Shown here: piece after piece, positions 44,435 through 53,523 of the stretch
Layout: each line of letters starts with the position of its first letter
How positions within the stretch are numbered: position 1 is the first letter of the stretch
Assembly (NCBI RefSeq): GCF_012931985.1
Contig: NZ_JAAFGM010000008.1
Span: 62,001-126,000, forward strand
Direction: 5' to 3'
Source of the DNA: Candidatus Roseilinea sp. NK_OTU-006
Lineage (GTDB): Bacteria > Chloroflexota > Anaerolineae > J036 > Brachytrichaceae
DNA: 64,000 nt
Notes under the pieces: generated by a model
The model's input: only the letters and a program-made list of their open reading frames with translations
What the model was told of the DNA's origin: nothing
Databases searched by the model: none
Position numbers and translations under genes: made by a program

Positions 44435-46770
44435 GTTCAGAAGCCAGAGGCCAGAGGCCAGAGGCCAGAAGTCGGAAGTTAGAAGTCGGAGAGCAGAGGA
44501 CTTCACTTTCACCTCTCTTTCTCAATTTTCAATTCTTCCTGCGATCCCGGCTCGCTGAAGGCTTCGCCGGAAGCGGGAGCGGGACAATTCTCAATTTCAT
44601 TCTCGTTGCATTTCTGGCGCTGTGCGCGATCTACAACGTGACGCTGCCGATATTTGAAGCGCCCGACGAGGCCTCCCACTTCCGCTATGCGCACTACCTG
44701 GCCAGCGAAGGCCGCTTGCCGGATCTGAAACGCGACTTGCCTTCGCACGAGGTGACGCAGCCAGTGCTGTATTACGCGCTGGCGGCGCTGGTCATCAGCC
44801 CATTCGATCGCAGCAATCTCAACCAGTTAGTCCTGCTCAACCCCGATTGGTTCGACCGGTCGCTCAATCAAGGCTATGTTGGCGTACGCGGCCAGCATAT
44901 CCACACCGAAGCTGAACGCTGGCCGTATCAGGGCGCGGTGTGGGCTGTGCGGGCGGCGCGCTGGCTATCGTCGCTGCTGGGCGCAGCGACGATTATCCTG
45001 GTGTATTTGATTGCGCGCCGCATCTTCACCGGCCGCGCCATCACCGAGGCTTCACGCGCGCGGGCAGCCGCGCTGTGCGCCGCGTTGGTGGCCTTCAACC
45101 CGAAGTTCATTCACCTCAGCAGCATCGTCAACAACGATATCGCCATCACGCTGGCCGCCACGGCAACCTGCGGGTGGATGGTGCGCATGACAAACCCGAC
45201 ACGTGCGCGCGGCCAAGCCGCGGCGCACGCATTCTTCGTCCTTGGGGCGCTGGTAGCCACGGCCACGCTGTGCAAGTTGCAAGGGCTAGGCCTGCTCGCG
45301 CCGGCGCTGGCGGCCGTCTTCCTGGTCGCGCCACGCCAAAGCCCGTTGACGCGCATCGCGGCGCTGCTGGTCGGCTTCTTGGCCGTGGCCGGCTGGTGGT
45401 TCATCTTCAACTGGCTCAACTACGACCATCCGCTGGCATGGGCGCAAGTCCGGGCAGCGAACGAAGCGCTGTTGCGCAAGCCGCCGCTGAGCGCCGATGG
45501 AGTGATCGCGACGCTGCCGCTGTGGTTCACGTCGTACTGGGGCAACCTGGGCATCGAACTACATTACGATGCGTGGGTAAACGTCGTGCTGTTCGTTGCG
45601 CTGGCGCTTGCGGTGATCGGCTGCGTCGTCGCCTTCGCCCGTCGGCTGCCGATGGTGGGCAACCGCGCCGGCTTCACCCTGCTGATGATTTGGCAAATCG
45701 CCCTCGTGGTCATGTTCGTATGGTGGCTGAGAAGCTATGTGGGCACAGAGAACAGCCGCCTGATCATGCCAGGCGTTGCGCCGGTCGTGGTGTTGACGGC
45801 GATGGGCTGGCTGACGCTTGCGCCGCAGCGCGTCTGGCGCGCAACGTCCATCGCCGGCGCGGGGTCATTGCTTGCGCTGGCCGTCGCGACGCCGTTCGTC
45901 ACGCTGCGGCCGGCCTACGCCACGCCAGACACGATGAGCCGCACAGCGCTGGTCGCCGCTTACCGACTCCCCAGCGCCGGCGTGGCGGTGTTCGATGGCA
46001 TGATCGAGTTATTGCACGCCGAGGTCGGTGCTAAACGCGTGGCGCCTGGCGGGCAATTGGAGGTAATACTGTATTGGGGCGCGCTGGCGCCGGTCAACCA
46101 GAGCTACCGCGTGGTGCTAGAAGCGCTCGGCTTGGATGGCGAGGTGATTGGGCGCAAACTGGCCATTCCCTTTGGGGGGCGCTTCGCTACGCAACGCTGG
46201 CAACCCGGCGCATACTTTCGCGACGTATACCGTCTGCCCATTGACGCCACGGCATCGCCCGGCCCAGCCCGGGTGCAACTCAAGCTATACAAGTTGTATC
46301 CAACGCCGGGCGACGCGCAGATTAACGGCGCGAATACAGGCACCTTCCTGATAGACCGAGTGAAAGTCACCTCAGCGATCGCTCCGGCGCCGGCATCCTC
46401 GCAGCCGCCAATTGCCGTGTTCGGCGACGCCCTCCGTCTCGATCGCGTGCGCTTTTCGCCGGATCAGGTCACCTTCGACTGGACCACGCTGAAGCCCCCA
46501 GGCGGCGACTACACGTTCTTCGTGCACATCCTGGATGAAAACGGCGCGCAGATCGCCCAGCAAGACGCCGAGCCATTCGACGGGCAATACCCCACCGGCC
46601 TGTGGGAGGCGGGCGAGCGGGTGCGTGACGCGCGCGCGCTGGTGTTGTCCCCGGAGGCTCGACGGTTGCGCATCGGCTGGTATGACAGGCGGACTGGCCA
46701 GCGCCTCGCTGCTCACACGGCCGATGGCCGCCCGTGGCCGGACGATATCGTATTCGTCGAAATCCGTTAG
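44419..46770 (+). CDS. multi-pass membrane glycosyltransferase (family 39-like)
   Basis: The 783-residue protein looks like a polyprenol-phosphate-sugar-dependent GT-C enzyme. The first membrane segment (ILNFILVAFLALCAIYNVTLP) is followed by FEAPDEASHFRYAHYLAS, where an acidic motif after helix 1 is the GT-C hallmark. About ten more membrane helices follow to residue 520, then a soluble C-terminal part of about 250 residues with beta-sandwich character (DGEVIGRKLAIPFGG ... YTFFVHILDENGAQIA). The first 30 codons consist of the heptad repeat tract at 44444-44499 and look non-conserved. No alternative ATG exists before the first helix, so ATG 44419 or the GTG at 44431 is used. Confidence 0.8.
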   Translation: MADAVSSEARGQRPEARSRKLEVGEQRTSLSPLFLNFQFFLRSRLAEGFAGSGSGTILNFILVAFLALCAIYNVTLPIFEAPDEASHFRYAHYLASEGRLPDLKRDLPSHEVTQPVLYYALAALVISPFDRSNLNQLVLLNPDWFDRSLNQGYVGVRGQHIHTEAERWPYQGAVWAVRAARWLSSLLGAATIILVYLIARRIFTGRAITEASRARAAALCAALVAFNPKFIHLSSIVNNDIAITLAATATCGWMVRMTNPTRARGQAAAHAFFVLGALVATATLCKLQGLGLLAPALAAVFLVAPRQSPLTRIAALLVGFLAVAGWWFIFNWLNYDHPLAWAQVRAANEALLRKPPLSADGVIATLPLWFTSYWGNLGIELHYDAWVNVVLFVALALAVIGCVVAFARRLPMVGNRAGFTLLMIWQIALVVMFVWWLRSYVGTENSRLIMPGVAPVVVLTAMGWLTLAPQRVWRATSIAGAGSLLALAVATPFVTLRPAYATPDTMSRTALVAAYRLPSAGVAVFDGMIELLHAEVGAKRVAPGGQLEVILYWGALAPVNQSYRVVLEALGLDGEVIGRKLAIPFGGRFATQRWQPGAYFRDVYRLPIDATASPGPARVQLKLYKLYPTPGDAQINGANTGTFLIDRVKVTSAIAPAPASSQPPIAVFGDALRLDRVRFSPDQVTFDWTTLKPPGGDYTFFVHILDENGAQIAQQDAEPFDGQYPTGLWEAGERVRDARALVLSPEARRLRIGWYDRRTGQRLAAHTADGRPWPDDIVFVEIR
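44444..44499. repeat. degenerate 7-bp tandem repeat, eight units
   Basis: Eight consecutive heptamers: CCAGAGG three times, then CCAGAAG, TCGGAAG, TTAGAAG, TCGGAGA and GCAGAGG. They lie at the start of the glycosyltransferase gene, just after the upstream lipoprotein stop. This resembles the short tandemly repeated repetitive heptamers described in cyanobacteria. Confidence 0.7.
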
Positions 46771-46803
46771 CTGCCCGCGCTGCTGCAACTGAGGAGGTTG
46801 GTT

Positions 46804-48867
46804 GTGTCACATCATTCTCGCTTCAATCGGCGCGTTTCTGCGCTTGCGCTCATGCTCATCATTGTGCTTAGCGCTCCTTTTTTCATCGCCGGCACATCTC
46901 AGGCCAAAACGATACGCGCCCTGGAGGTGCCGCCAGGATTCAAGGTGGAGCCGATCACCGCAAACCTCGAGCTGCCGACGACGTTCACTTTTGCGCCAGA
47001 TGGCCGCGTCTTCATCGCTGAGAAAGCGGGTCGGGTCAAAGTGTGGAAGGACGGCGTGCTCTACGCGCGGCCCCTGATTGACATCCGCGACGAAGTGAAC
47101 AGCTTCGTCGATCGCGGCCTGATCGGCATGGCGCTCGACCCGAACTTCGCCGAGAACGGGTGGATTTACCTGCTCTACGCATGGGATGCGCCGGGCCAGG
47201 CCAAAGACGTGGATGAACCTCGCCGCAGCCGGCTGGTGCGCTACACCGTCGAAGGGGATGTGGTCAGGCCGAACAGCGCCTTCGTCTTGTTCGACGACCA
47301 CTGGAATTACACGCAGAATCACTCGGTCGGCACACTCAAGTTCGATAAGCGCGGGTTGCTCTGGGTCTCGCTGGGCGAGGGCTCGCTCTCGGCCATGCCC
47401 GACAAGCTTTCGCTCACCGCGCTGGACATCAATACGTTGCAAGGCAAGGTGCTGCGAATTGACCCGCGCACCGGCAATGGCGTGCCCGGCAACCCGTTCT
47501 ACGACCCGCGCTTCCCCAAGCGCGCGCGCTCGCGGGTGTGGTCATACGGCTACCGCAACCCCTTCCGTTTTGCCTTGCATCCAGAGACGCAACTGCCTTA
47601 CGTCGGCGATGTGGGCTGGAACACCTACGAGATGCTGATGATTGCGACGAAAGGCTCCAACTTCGGTTGGCCATGCGTGGAAGGCATCATGGATGTGCCG
47701 CAATTCCAAAGCATGCCGGAGTGCCGAGGAATCAACGTAAAGACCACTACGCCCAAAGAACTGAGCTATCACCACAACGAGAACAACGCGTCGGTGACGG
47801 CGGGCGACTTCAACACCGGCGACCATTTCCCGCCGGAGATGAAGGGCAACTTCTTCTGGGGCGACTACTCCACACAAGTGATCAACCGCACCGTTCTGGA
47901 CGAACGTGGGCGCTTCAAGGAAACCATTCCTTTCGGCAAGCAGATGGGCGAACCGGTGGACATCCAGTTCGGCCCGGATGGCGCATTGTGGTATCTCTCG
48001 ATCTACTCTGGCGGGCTGCGGCGCATCGTCTATGAAGCCCGCCCTGTTGGCGCGCTGGCGACGATCACCCGACCTGCGGCGAGCAATAAGCCCTCGGCGA
48101 CCATCCTCGCCCCATTCGATGGCGACACCTACCTGGCAGGTCAGACCGTGCGGCTGCGCGGCGAGACCAGGAACGCCGTAGCGGCCGAATGGCGCATCAC
48201 CCGCTACGACGGACGGCGCGCCACACCGATCACCTACACGACCGGGCTACAGGCTAGCTTCGTCATGCCGGCCGATTTGCGCGACGATGGCTTCGTGGAA
48301 GCGATCTTCACCGCAACCGACGGCAAAGGGAACCTTGCCGCGACCAAGGTCAACATTTATCCATTTCCGAGCGACGGCTACATCCGAGCATGGTGGCTGA
48401 ACGGCGGGTATCCCTACGGCACGCTGGACGACGACGTGCTGCCCGGCGGCGAAGCCAATTACATCGCCCGCCCTGGCGACAAGACTGCCTGGGCGATCCG
48501 CAGCCCATCGCGCAACATCAACCTGCTGAACTACATCACGCCCTCACGGAAGACCGTGGCGTATGCCTTCGTGTGGATCGAGTCCGCCGAGGATCGCAAG
48601 GGCCTGTTGGGGATGAACTCGGACGATGGACTGGCCGCCTGGCTGAACGGCAAAGAGATCTGGCGCAACAAGGTAAGCCGCTACATGCCCGACGATCTAC
48701 GCGACATTGACCTGCCGCCGATCGAGCTGAAGCGGGGCTACAACGCGCTGTTGCTGAAGATTGACACGAACGACGGCGATTGGCAGTTCAAGGCGCGCGT
48801 GCTCAACCCCGACGGCTCGATCATGCGCGACGTAGCCGCCAAGCTGGTGCAAGCACCGACGCAGTAG
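46804..48867 (+). CDS. secreted PQQ-type sugar dehydrogenase-like beta-propeller protein
   Basis: The 687-residue protein has a Sec signal (ALALMLIIVLSAPFFIAGTSQA). A glucose/sorbosone dehydrogenase-like beta-propeller spans about residues 40-415: VPPGFKVEPITANLELPT, TFAPDGRVFIAEKAGRVKV, DRGLIGMALDPNFAENG, NHSVGTLKFDKRGLLWVSLG, SYGYRNPFRFALHP and PCVEGIMD. An Ig-like module (about 430-515) and a C-terminal PA14-like part (VAYAFVWIESAEDRKGLLGM) follow. It would oxidise a sugar outside the membrane if it binds PQQ, though many homologues have no known activity. GAGGAGG (46791-46797) fixes the GTG start at 46804. Confidence 0.85.
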   Translation: MSHHSRFNRRVSALALMLIIVLSAPFFIAGTSQAKTIRALEVPPGFKVEPITANLELPTTFTFAPDGRVFIAEKAGRVKVWKDGVLYARPLIDIRDEVNSFVDRGLIGMALDPNFAENGWIYLLYAWDAPGQAKDVDEPRRSRLVRYTVEGDVVRPNSAFVLFDDHWNYTQNHSVGTLKFDKRGLLWVSLGEGSLSAMPDKLSLTALDINTLQGKVLRIDPRTGNGVPGNPFYDPRFPKRARSRVWSYGYRNPFRFALHPETQLPYVGDVGWNTYEMLMIATKGSNFGWPCVEGIMDVPQFQSMPECRGINVKTTTPKELSYHHNENNASVTAGDFNTGDHFPPEMKGNFFWGDYSTQVINRTVLDERGRFKETIPFGKQMGEPVDIQFGPDGALWYLSIYSGGLRRIVYEARPVGALATITRPAASNKPSATILAPFDGDTYLAGQTVRLRGETRNAVAAEWRITRYDGRRATPITYTTGLQASFVMPADLRDDGFVEAIFTATDGKGNLAATKVNIYPFPSDGYIRAWWLNGGYPYGTLDDDVLPGGEANYIARPGDKTAWAIRSPSRNINLLNYITPSRKTVAYAFVWIESAEDRKGLLGMNSDDGLAAWLNGKEIWRNKVSRYMPDDLRDIDLPPIELKRGYNALLLKIDTNDGDWQFKARVLNPDGSIMRDVAAKLVQAPTQ

Positions 48868-48881
48868 CGCCTGGCCGGATT

Positions 48882-49682
48882 TCAGCGTCCATTGGGCCGC
48901 GCCGGCTTATACTTCGTCAGCGCCGCCAGCGGCCGCAGCAGGTCGGGGTTGCGCAACTGGATCTGCGATAGGCTGGCATTGAGCAACACGTAGAGCAACG
49001 GCATCAAATGCGAATCCGGTCGCCATAGGCCAAACTTAGCGAAGCTGCTGCGGGGCACGGCGATGTCGCCCGTGCGGGTTTGGCGCGTGATTATCCAACG
49101 ATCGCGGAAGCATACGATGGTGTCGGGCGTGTGTTCTGGCCGGATGACATCCTCCTCGATCAAACTGTTCAGACGCTGCAACAACACATCCGGCGCGATC
49201 GCCTCCGCCGCAAAGATGTAGCCCAGATAGGGGTTGAGCTTGTCGTCGGAGAGTTGCGCGTAGCGCGCGCCGAACACGCCCAGGTGGTGTATCGGCGTCA
49301 CGTCATGGGCCGTCGCCTTACTGCGATGCAAGCGCTTGAGCGAGGCCACATTCTGCAGACGTTCGGCGAACGTCTCCTGATCGAGACGCGGCGCGACCTC
49401 GCACATCGCATACACCCCCTCGCACGGCAGCAACCGCCCCATCGGCAAGGCGAAGATCGCGTCGTAGATCAAGATGCTGTCTTCGCGCGTGGTCACGTCG
49501 TCTATTGAGAACGCCTTGCCTCGTTCCAGGCCATAGCGCAAGGGCAACATTGGCCGGAGGACGTGAGTGATAAAAGCGTGCTGGTATTCCGCGCTGTCCG
49601 CGCCGTCCTGAAAGACCTCGCCCAGATGAACGCGCTGCTCGATGGGTTCGACATAGGCGCGGATGGCATCCAGGATCAACAT
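48882..49682 (-). CDS. DUF6602-like protein (possible degenerate PD-(D/E)xK fold)
   Basis: The 266-residue protein has a segment FITHVLRPMLPLRYGLERGK, then REDSILIYDAIFALPM and LPCEGVYAMCEVAPRLDQE. This is the order seen in DUF6602 proteins, which are thought to have a restriction-endonuclease-like core with D-(E)-x-K. Here the EVK-type motif reads EVA, so the active-site Lys appears missing. The C-terminal part (PDSHLMPLLYVLLNASLSQI) is helical. The function is unknown; relatives occur in defence islands, but no defence genes are visible beside it. It converges on the sugar dehydrogenase gene with a 14-bp gap and lies downstream of fni. Confidence 0.55.
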   Translation of the reverse strand: MLILDAIRAYVEPIEQRVHLGEVFQDGADSAEYQHAFITHVLRPMLPLRYGLERGKAFSIDDVTTREDSILIYDAIFALPMGRLLPCEGVYAMCEVAPRLDQETFAERLQNVASLKRLHRSKATAHDVTPIHHLGVFGARYAQLSDDKLNPYLGYIFAAEAIAPDVLLQRLNSLIEEDVIRPEHTPDTIVCFRDRWIITRQTRTGDIAVPRSSFAKFGLWRPDSHLMPLLYVLLNASLSQIQLRNPDLLRPLAALTKYKPARPNGR

Positions 49683-49739
49683 GGCCGTAGCGTAGTGTAT
49701 CGCATGGCGACGCTCGATCGGCGTGTGCGGCGCGCCATT

Positions 49740-50807
49740 TCACATGCGGATCAGCTCGACTTTGCGCAGCGCGACCAGGTCGCGCGCGCCGGCGCACAAC
49801 ATCGCGGCGCGGAGCTGGCCGAGGATCACGGCGATCTCATCGCCGACCGCCTCTGGGGAGATGGTGGCCGCGCGCAGAAACGGGCGGGCCATGCCGAACA
49901 ACGTGGCGCCCAGCGCCAGGCACTTTGCGCCATCCACGCCGTTCTTCAAACCGCCGCTGGCGAAGATGACCACGTCCGGCGCGGCCTCGCGCACGTAGCG
50001 AATCGAATCAGCCGTGGGGATGCCCCAATCTACGAAAGCCTCGGCGATGCGGCGCTGCACGTCATTCCGCGCGCGGAACATCTCAACCTGGCTCCACGAT
50101 GTGCCGCCGGCGCCGGCCACATCAATCGCGGCCACACCGGCGTTGGCCAAGTCGCGCGCAACGCGAGGAGAGATCCCCCAGCCGACCTCTTTGGCGATGA
50201 CCGGGATGCCATCGGCCTGCAGGGCGCGCGCGACCCGCTCGATCCTTTCGAGTAAACCGCCCCAATTCACATCACCTTCCGGTTGCAGGATCTCCTGCAG
50301 CGGGTTTAGGTGCAAGACCAGGGCATCGGCGCCGGTCAGCGCTACGGCGCGCCGGCAATCATCAATATTGAACCCATAGTTGAGCTGCACTGCGCCAATG
50401 TTCGCAAAGAGGAGAATATCCGGCGCGACATCGCGCACCTGGAAGGTGTCGGCCAGTTCGGGTCGGACGACAGCAGCGCGCGTAGAGCCAAGCCCCATGG
50501 GGATGCGCGCTTGCTGCGCCGCAATCGCCAGGTTGCGGTTGATCGTACGCGCCTGCTCCGTGCCGCCGGTCATGCACGAGATGAGCAAAGGCGCGCCCAG
50601 CCGCCGCCCAAACAACGTTACGCCCATGTCTATTTCGCGCGCGTCTATCTCGGGCAGCGCTTGGTGCATAAAGCGGTAGCGCTCCAGGCCGCTGGTCAAG
50701 CGCGAAGCGACATTCTCATCCAGGTTAATGCGAATGTGATCGGCTTTGCGCGTTTCCAACTGATGTCCCTCGCGCGCGCTCACCTCTGCGCGTCGTTCAT
50801 CCGTCAT
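49740..50807 (-). CDS. fni: isopentenyl-diphosphate delta-isomerase, type 2 (FMN)
   Basis: The enzyme interconverts isopentenyl and dimethylallyl diphosphate with FMN, NADPH and Mg. The 355-residue TIM-barrel protein shows [16 protein letters not shown] (N-terminal His and Arg), [64 protein letters not shown] and [19 protein letters not shown], all type 2 hallmarks. The ATG at 50807 is used. Its 5' end is divergent from the acyl carrier protein gene. Confidence 0.95.
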   Translation of the reverse strand: MTDERRAEVSAREGHQLETRKADHIRINLDENVASRLTSGLERYRFMHQALPEIDAREIDMGVTLFGRRLGAPLLISCMTGGTEQARTINRNLAIAAQQARIPMGLGSTRAAVVRPELADTFQVRDVAPDILLFANIGAVQLNYGFNIDDCRRAVALTGADALVLHLNPLQEILQPEGDVNWGGLLERIERVARALQADGIPVIAKEVGWGISPRVARDLANAGVAAIDVAGAGGTSWSQVEMFRARNDVQRRIAEAFVDWGIPTADSIRYVREAAPDVVIFASGGLKNGVDGAKCLALGATLFGMARPFLRAATISPEAVGDEIAVILGQLRAAMLCAGARDLVALRKVELIRM

Positions 50808-50902
50808 AGCGCGATTCCGTAACCCCTTTCTGCCAGCGGTGTTTCAGGGACATAGGGATAGATTAAAATGCCCAATGGATCACCACAGGAGGATATAGAT
50901 TA

Positions 50903-51154
50903 ATGTCAGACCAGTCCACATTCGAACGCGTCAAGGCGCTTACTGTCAAACTGCTCGGCGTTGCGCCCGAGAAGGTCACCATGGAGGCAAGGTTCCGCGA
51001 AGACCTTGAGGCGGACTCGCTCGATCTCGTTGAGCTTATCATGGCATTCGAAGAGGAATTCGGCGGCGAGATTTCCGACGAAGACGCTCAGAAGATTACC
51101 ACGATTGGTGAAGCGGTCGCCTACCTGGAACAGCGACAGCGCCAGAGCGCATAA
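50903..51154 (+). CDS. acpP: acyl carrier protein
   Basis: Carrier of acyl chains in fatty acid synthesis. The 83-residue acidic helical protein has the phosphopantetheine attachment motif [19 protein letters not shown], with Ser37 as the modified residue. AGGAGG (50887-50892) precedes the ATG by 10 bases, and TAAAAT (50864-50869) is a plausible -10. A strong terminator follows. It stands alone, not next to other fatty-acid genes, which is unusual for acpP but not unknown. Confidence 0.95.
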   Translation: MSDQSTFERVKALTVKLLGVAPEKVTMEARFREDLEADSLDLVELIMAFEEEFGGEISDEDAQKITTIGEAVAYLEQRQRQSA

Positions 51155-51176
51155 GACACTGCAACATTCGCGATCG

Positions 51177-51208
51177 AAAGGCTCCCGCACGTGCGGGAGC
51201 CTTTTTAT
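51177..51208 (+). terminator. intrinsic terminator of acpP
   Basis: AAAGGCTCCCGCAC pairs with GTGCGGGAGCCTTT (51177-51204), and the T-run continues (CTTTTTATTT). It is a classical rho-independent terminator 22 bp after the acpP stop. The opposite strand has a shorter T-run and could weakly serve the convergent ribokinase gene. Confidence 0.93.
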
Positions 51209-51222
51209 TTCGGCAACGGCTT

Positions 51223-52143
51223 TCAAGCGCTATGCGCGCGCAAGAAAGACTCGACCTCCGCGCGGCTCGGGATGCTGGGCTGCGCGCCTGGCCGGGTGAC
51301 GGCAATGGCTGCGGCCGCGCAGCCAAACTGCGCGGCCTCGCGCACAGGCGCGCCTTCGACCAGCCGTGTCGCGAATGCGCCGATGAACGTGTCGCCCGCT
51401 GCCACGGTATCTACTGCTGCGACGGGAAAGGCCGGCACGTGGCCGCGCCAAGTCTCGGCATCCACCCACACCCCGTTTTCGCCCAGCGTCACCAGCACGT
51501 TGCGCGCGCCGCGCAGTCGCAACGCTTGGGCTGCCGCGGCCGCACCTTCCAGGCCGCGTACTTCAACGCCGGCCAACTGGCTGGCCTCAGCCTCGTTGGG
51601 GATGAGGTAGTCGCACCATTCCAGCAGCGCATCGTCGAGCGGAGCAAAAGGGGCCGGATTGAGGATGCTCAGTCGCCCGGCTCGGCGCGCGATAGCCATC
51701 GCGGCTTCGGTAGCCGCCAAGCTGGTCTCCAACTGTGCGATCACAGCGTCGGCCTGAATCAGACGATCTGCGGCTGCGTGCACGTCGGCCAAGGTCAACG
51801 TGCGATTTGCGCCGGCAGCCACGACGATTTCATTTTGCCCTGTCGCGTCATGCACGAGGATCATGGCCGTGCCGCTGGCGCTGCCGGCCCGGTGGATCAC
51901 GCCTTGTGTGTCCACGCCTACCGCGCGCAAGTTAGCGAGCATCGCTTCGCCGAATGTGTCCGAGCCGACGCAACCGATCATGCACGCCGGATGACCCATG
52001 CGCGCGACCGCGTAGGCCTGATTGGCGCCTTTGCCCCCACAGGCCGTCTGTAGATCGTTGCCATGAATCGCCTCGCCAGGCATGGGGAAGCGCGGCACGC
52101 GGACGATCAGGTCCATATTCAAGCTGCCCACGATGGTGATCAT
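51223..52143 (-). CDS. rbsK: ribokinase
   Basis: PfkB-family kinase of 306 residues that phosphorylates ribose at O5. The N-terminal signature is MITIVGSLNMDLIVRVPRFP, followed by GGKGANQAYAVARMG. NEAEASQLAGVEV supplies the N-x-x-E motif. The C-terminal signature reads VDTVAAGDTFIGAFATRL, with AAGDTF in place of the usual GAGDTF but the catalytic Asp kept. The ATG at 52143 (MITIVGS) is preferred over an upstream TTG. No ribose transporter is adjacent. Confidence 0.9.
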   Translation of the reverse strand: MITIVGSLNMDLIVRVPRFPMPGEAIHGNDLQTACGGKGANQAYAVARMGHPACMIGCVGSDTFGEAMLANLRAVGVDTQGVIHRAGSASGTAMILVHDATGQNEIVVAAGANRTLTLADVHAAADRLIQADAVIAQLETSLAATEAAMAIARRAGRLSILNPAPFAPLDDALLEWCDYLIPNEAEASQLAGVEVRGLEGAAAAAQALRLRGARNVLVTLGENGVWVDAETWRGHVPAFPVAAVDTVAAGDTFIGAFATRLVEGAPVREAAQFGCAAAAIAVTRPGAQPSIPSRAEVESFLRAHSA

Positions 52144-52199
52144 TGGTTTGTGCAAGGCCAGAGCGCGACCTGCCGATGCAAGCCGCGCTGCGTTATCCC

Positions 52200-53054
52200 C
52201 TATTCGCCTTTCGTTTGGAGCTCATCGTACAGGCGCTCCAAGCCGGCGCGCATTTCGTGCGCCAACACGTCATAGGCCGGCGACGCCTTGCTACGGGCGA
52301 TCTTCGGCGCATAGAGCATCATCAAGTCGGGCACGAGCGCGCCCACTTCGGAACGGCTGCGGCGGGCGCGCGCGAGCGCCCTGACGCGCACTGTGGCGGC
52401 CTTGATGTAGTCGAGCGTGGCATCTACGGCCTCGGCCGGCTCGCCCGCCGGCCCGCGCCCAGGCACCAGCGTCGTGATCGTGCGGGTCTTCTTCAGCGCA
52501 GCTAGGACCGCGAGCCAACGTTCGAGGTTCGCCTGCGCCAGATGAGGCGGTTGGCCGACGGCCACATGATCGCCGGCGAAGACGATGCCGGAGTCGCGTA
52601 CCGTGACGAAGCACGCGTCGGGTGAATAGCCGCCTTGAAAGGTGACGTCCACGAAGGTCACATGCTTCATACCCAGCACGATACTGATCGAGTCGCTGAA
52701 GGTGAGCTGCGGCGCGTCGTTGCACCCCCTCGCCACTGATGGGGGCGACTCGAACGGCTGAGCGGGCGCCGGCTCGGCCTGGACAACAGACGGCGCCAAG
52801 GCAGCGTCATGCACGACCGCCGTTGGCGCGCCCACCGCCGCAAGCGACTCGGCGCTCATCCGATCCGATGCAGTAAAGACGACAGCGCGGATCGGCTTGT
52901 CACTCAGTTCGGCCACTTGTGCCCGCCAGGCGCGCGCCTCAGAAGGATCGGGCGGCAGATCAACGCAGACGACGGCGTCCTCGCCGATCACGCATCCCAC
53001 GTTCAGGCCGCCGGCGGTGGTGTGATAGAACACGTTCTTGTGCAACTTCTTCAT
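52200..53054 (-). CDS. metallo-beta-lactamase-fold protein lacking the metal motif
   Basis: The 284-residue protein looks like an MBL-fold hydrolase in outline: FYHTTAGGLNVGCVIGEDAV (first strands), then strands and a late IVFAGDHVAVG typical of the fold. The metal motif HxHxDH should come after the VVFT strand, but the segment reads VVFTASDRMSAESL. The later GHTPG-like block reads GGYSPDACF. It therefore probably binds no zinc and may be a non-catalytic or repurposed member. The ATG at 53054 (MKKLHKNVF) follows TACAAT by about 20 bases. Beyond its 5' end the RHS-remnant region begins. Confidence 0.65.
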   Translation of the reverse strand: MKKLHKNVFYHTTAGGLNVGCVIGEDAVVCVDLPPDPSEARAWRAQVAELSDKPIRAVVFTASDRMSAESLAAVGAPTAVVHDAALAPSVVQAEPAPAQPFESPPSVARGCNDAPQLTFSDSISIVLGMKHVTFVDVTFQGGYSPDACFVTVRDSGIVFAGDHVAVGQPPHLAQANLERWLAVLAALKKTRTITTLVPGRGPAGEPAEAVDATLDYIKAATVRVRALARARRSRSEVGALVPDLMMLYAPKIARSKASPAYDVLAHEMRAGLERLYDELQTKGE

Positions 53055-53194
53055 AGGTGCATTGTGCTGGGCATTGTACGACCGGTGCCGGCAAACACCT
53101 AGGGAGCATTTCAAAATGGGGAAGTGCGGACTGGCCCGCAGCGGTATTCGCTTCAGTGGCGCCGGACAGTCCGCTATCGCCATCTCTTGGACAT

Positions 53195-53460
53195 GGCGTA
53201 TGCCCACTCGGATCGGTGTATCTCAGCGGGTTGTTGAGGACTTAGGCGTAGCGGTCGAGCGCCTGCGACCGCAGGGAGTCCCCGTGGGACGGGTCGTCCG
53301 GCCGCGGCACGCTGCTGTCCGGCGAGAGGAAGCGGGCCAACAGCGGCGAGTAGTAGCGCGCGTTGTAATCATAGAGGCCGACACTGCCTTCCAAACGCTG
53401 GCCGGCGGCCACGTCCCGCGTGAGCGCAGCGAACGGCAGGATGAACCGCCGGTCGGTGGT
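53195..53460 (-). pseudogene. RHS core remnant G, with an in-frame stop
   Basis: The minus strand encodes the end of an RHS/YD-repeat core: RRFILPFAALTRDVAAGQRL, GSVGLYDYNARYYSPLLARF, and PLRYTDPSGH. The codon that is Tyr in the sister copies (RYAYV) is a TAA stop here (RYA-stop-VLNN). After DPSGH a short unrelated tail of about 30 codons runs into the spacer before the MBL gene. The adjoining upstream sequence ends just before immunity gene F. This is a dead fragment. The stretch 53055-53195 holds no gene. Confidence 0.8.
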
Positions 53461-53523
53461 CAGTGTGTCGGCGCTCCGAGTGCTCTAGCTTGTTCGCAAG
53501 AGGCCGCGTCACACAAGAAATAC

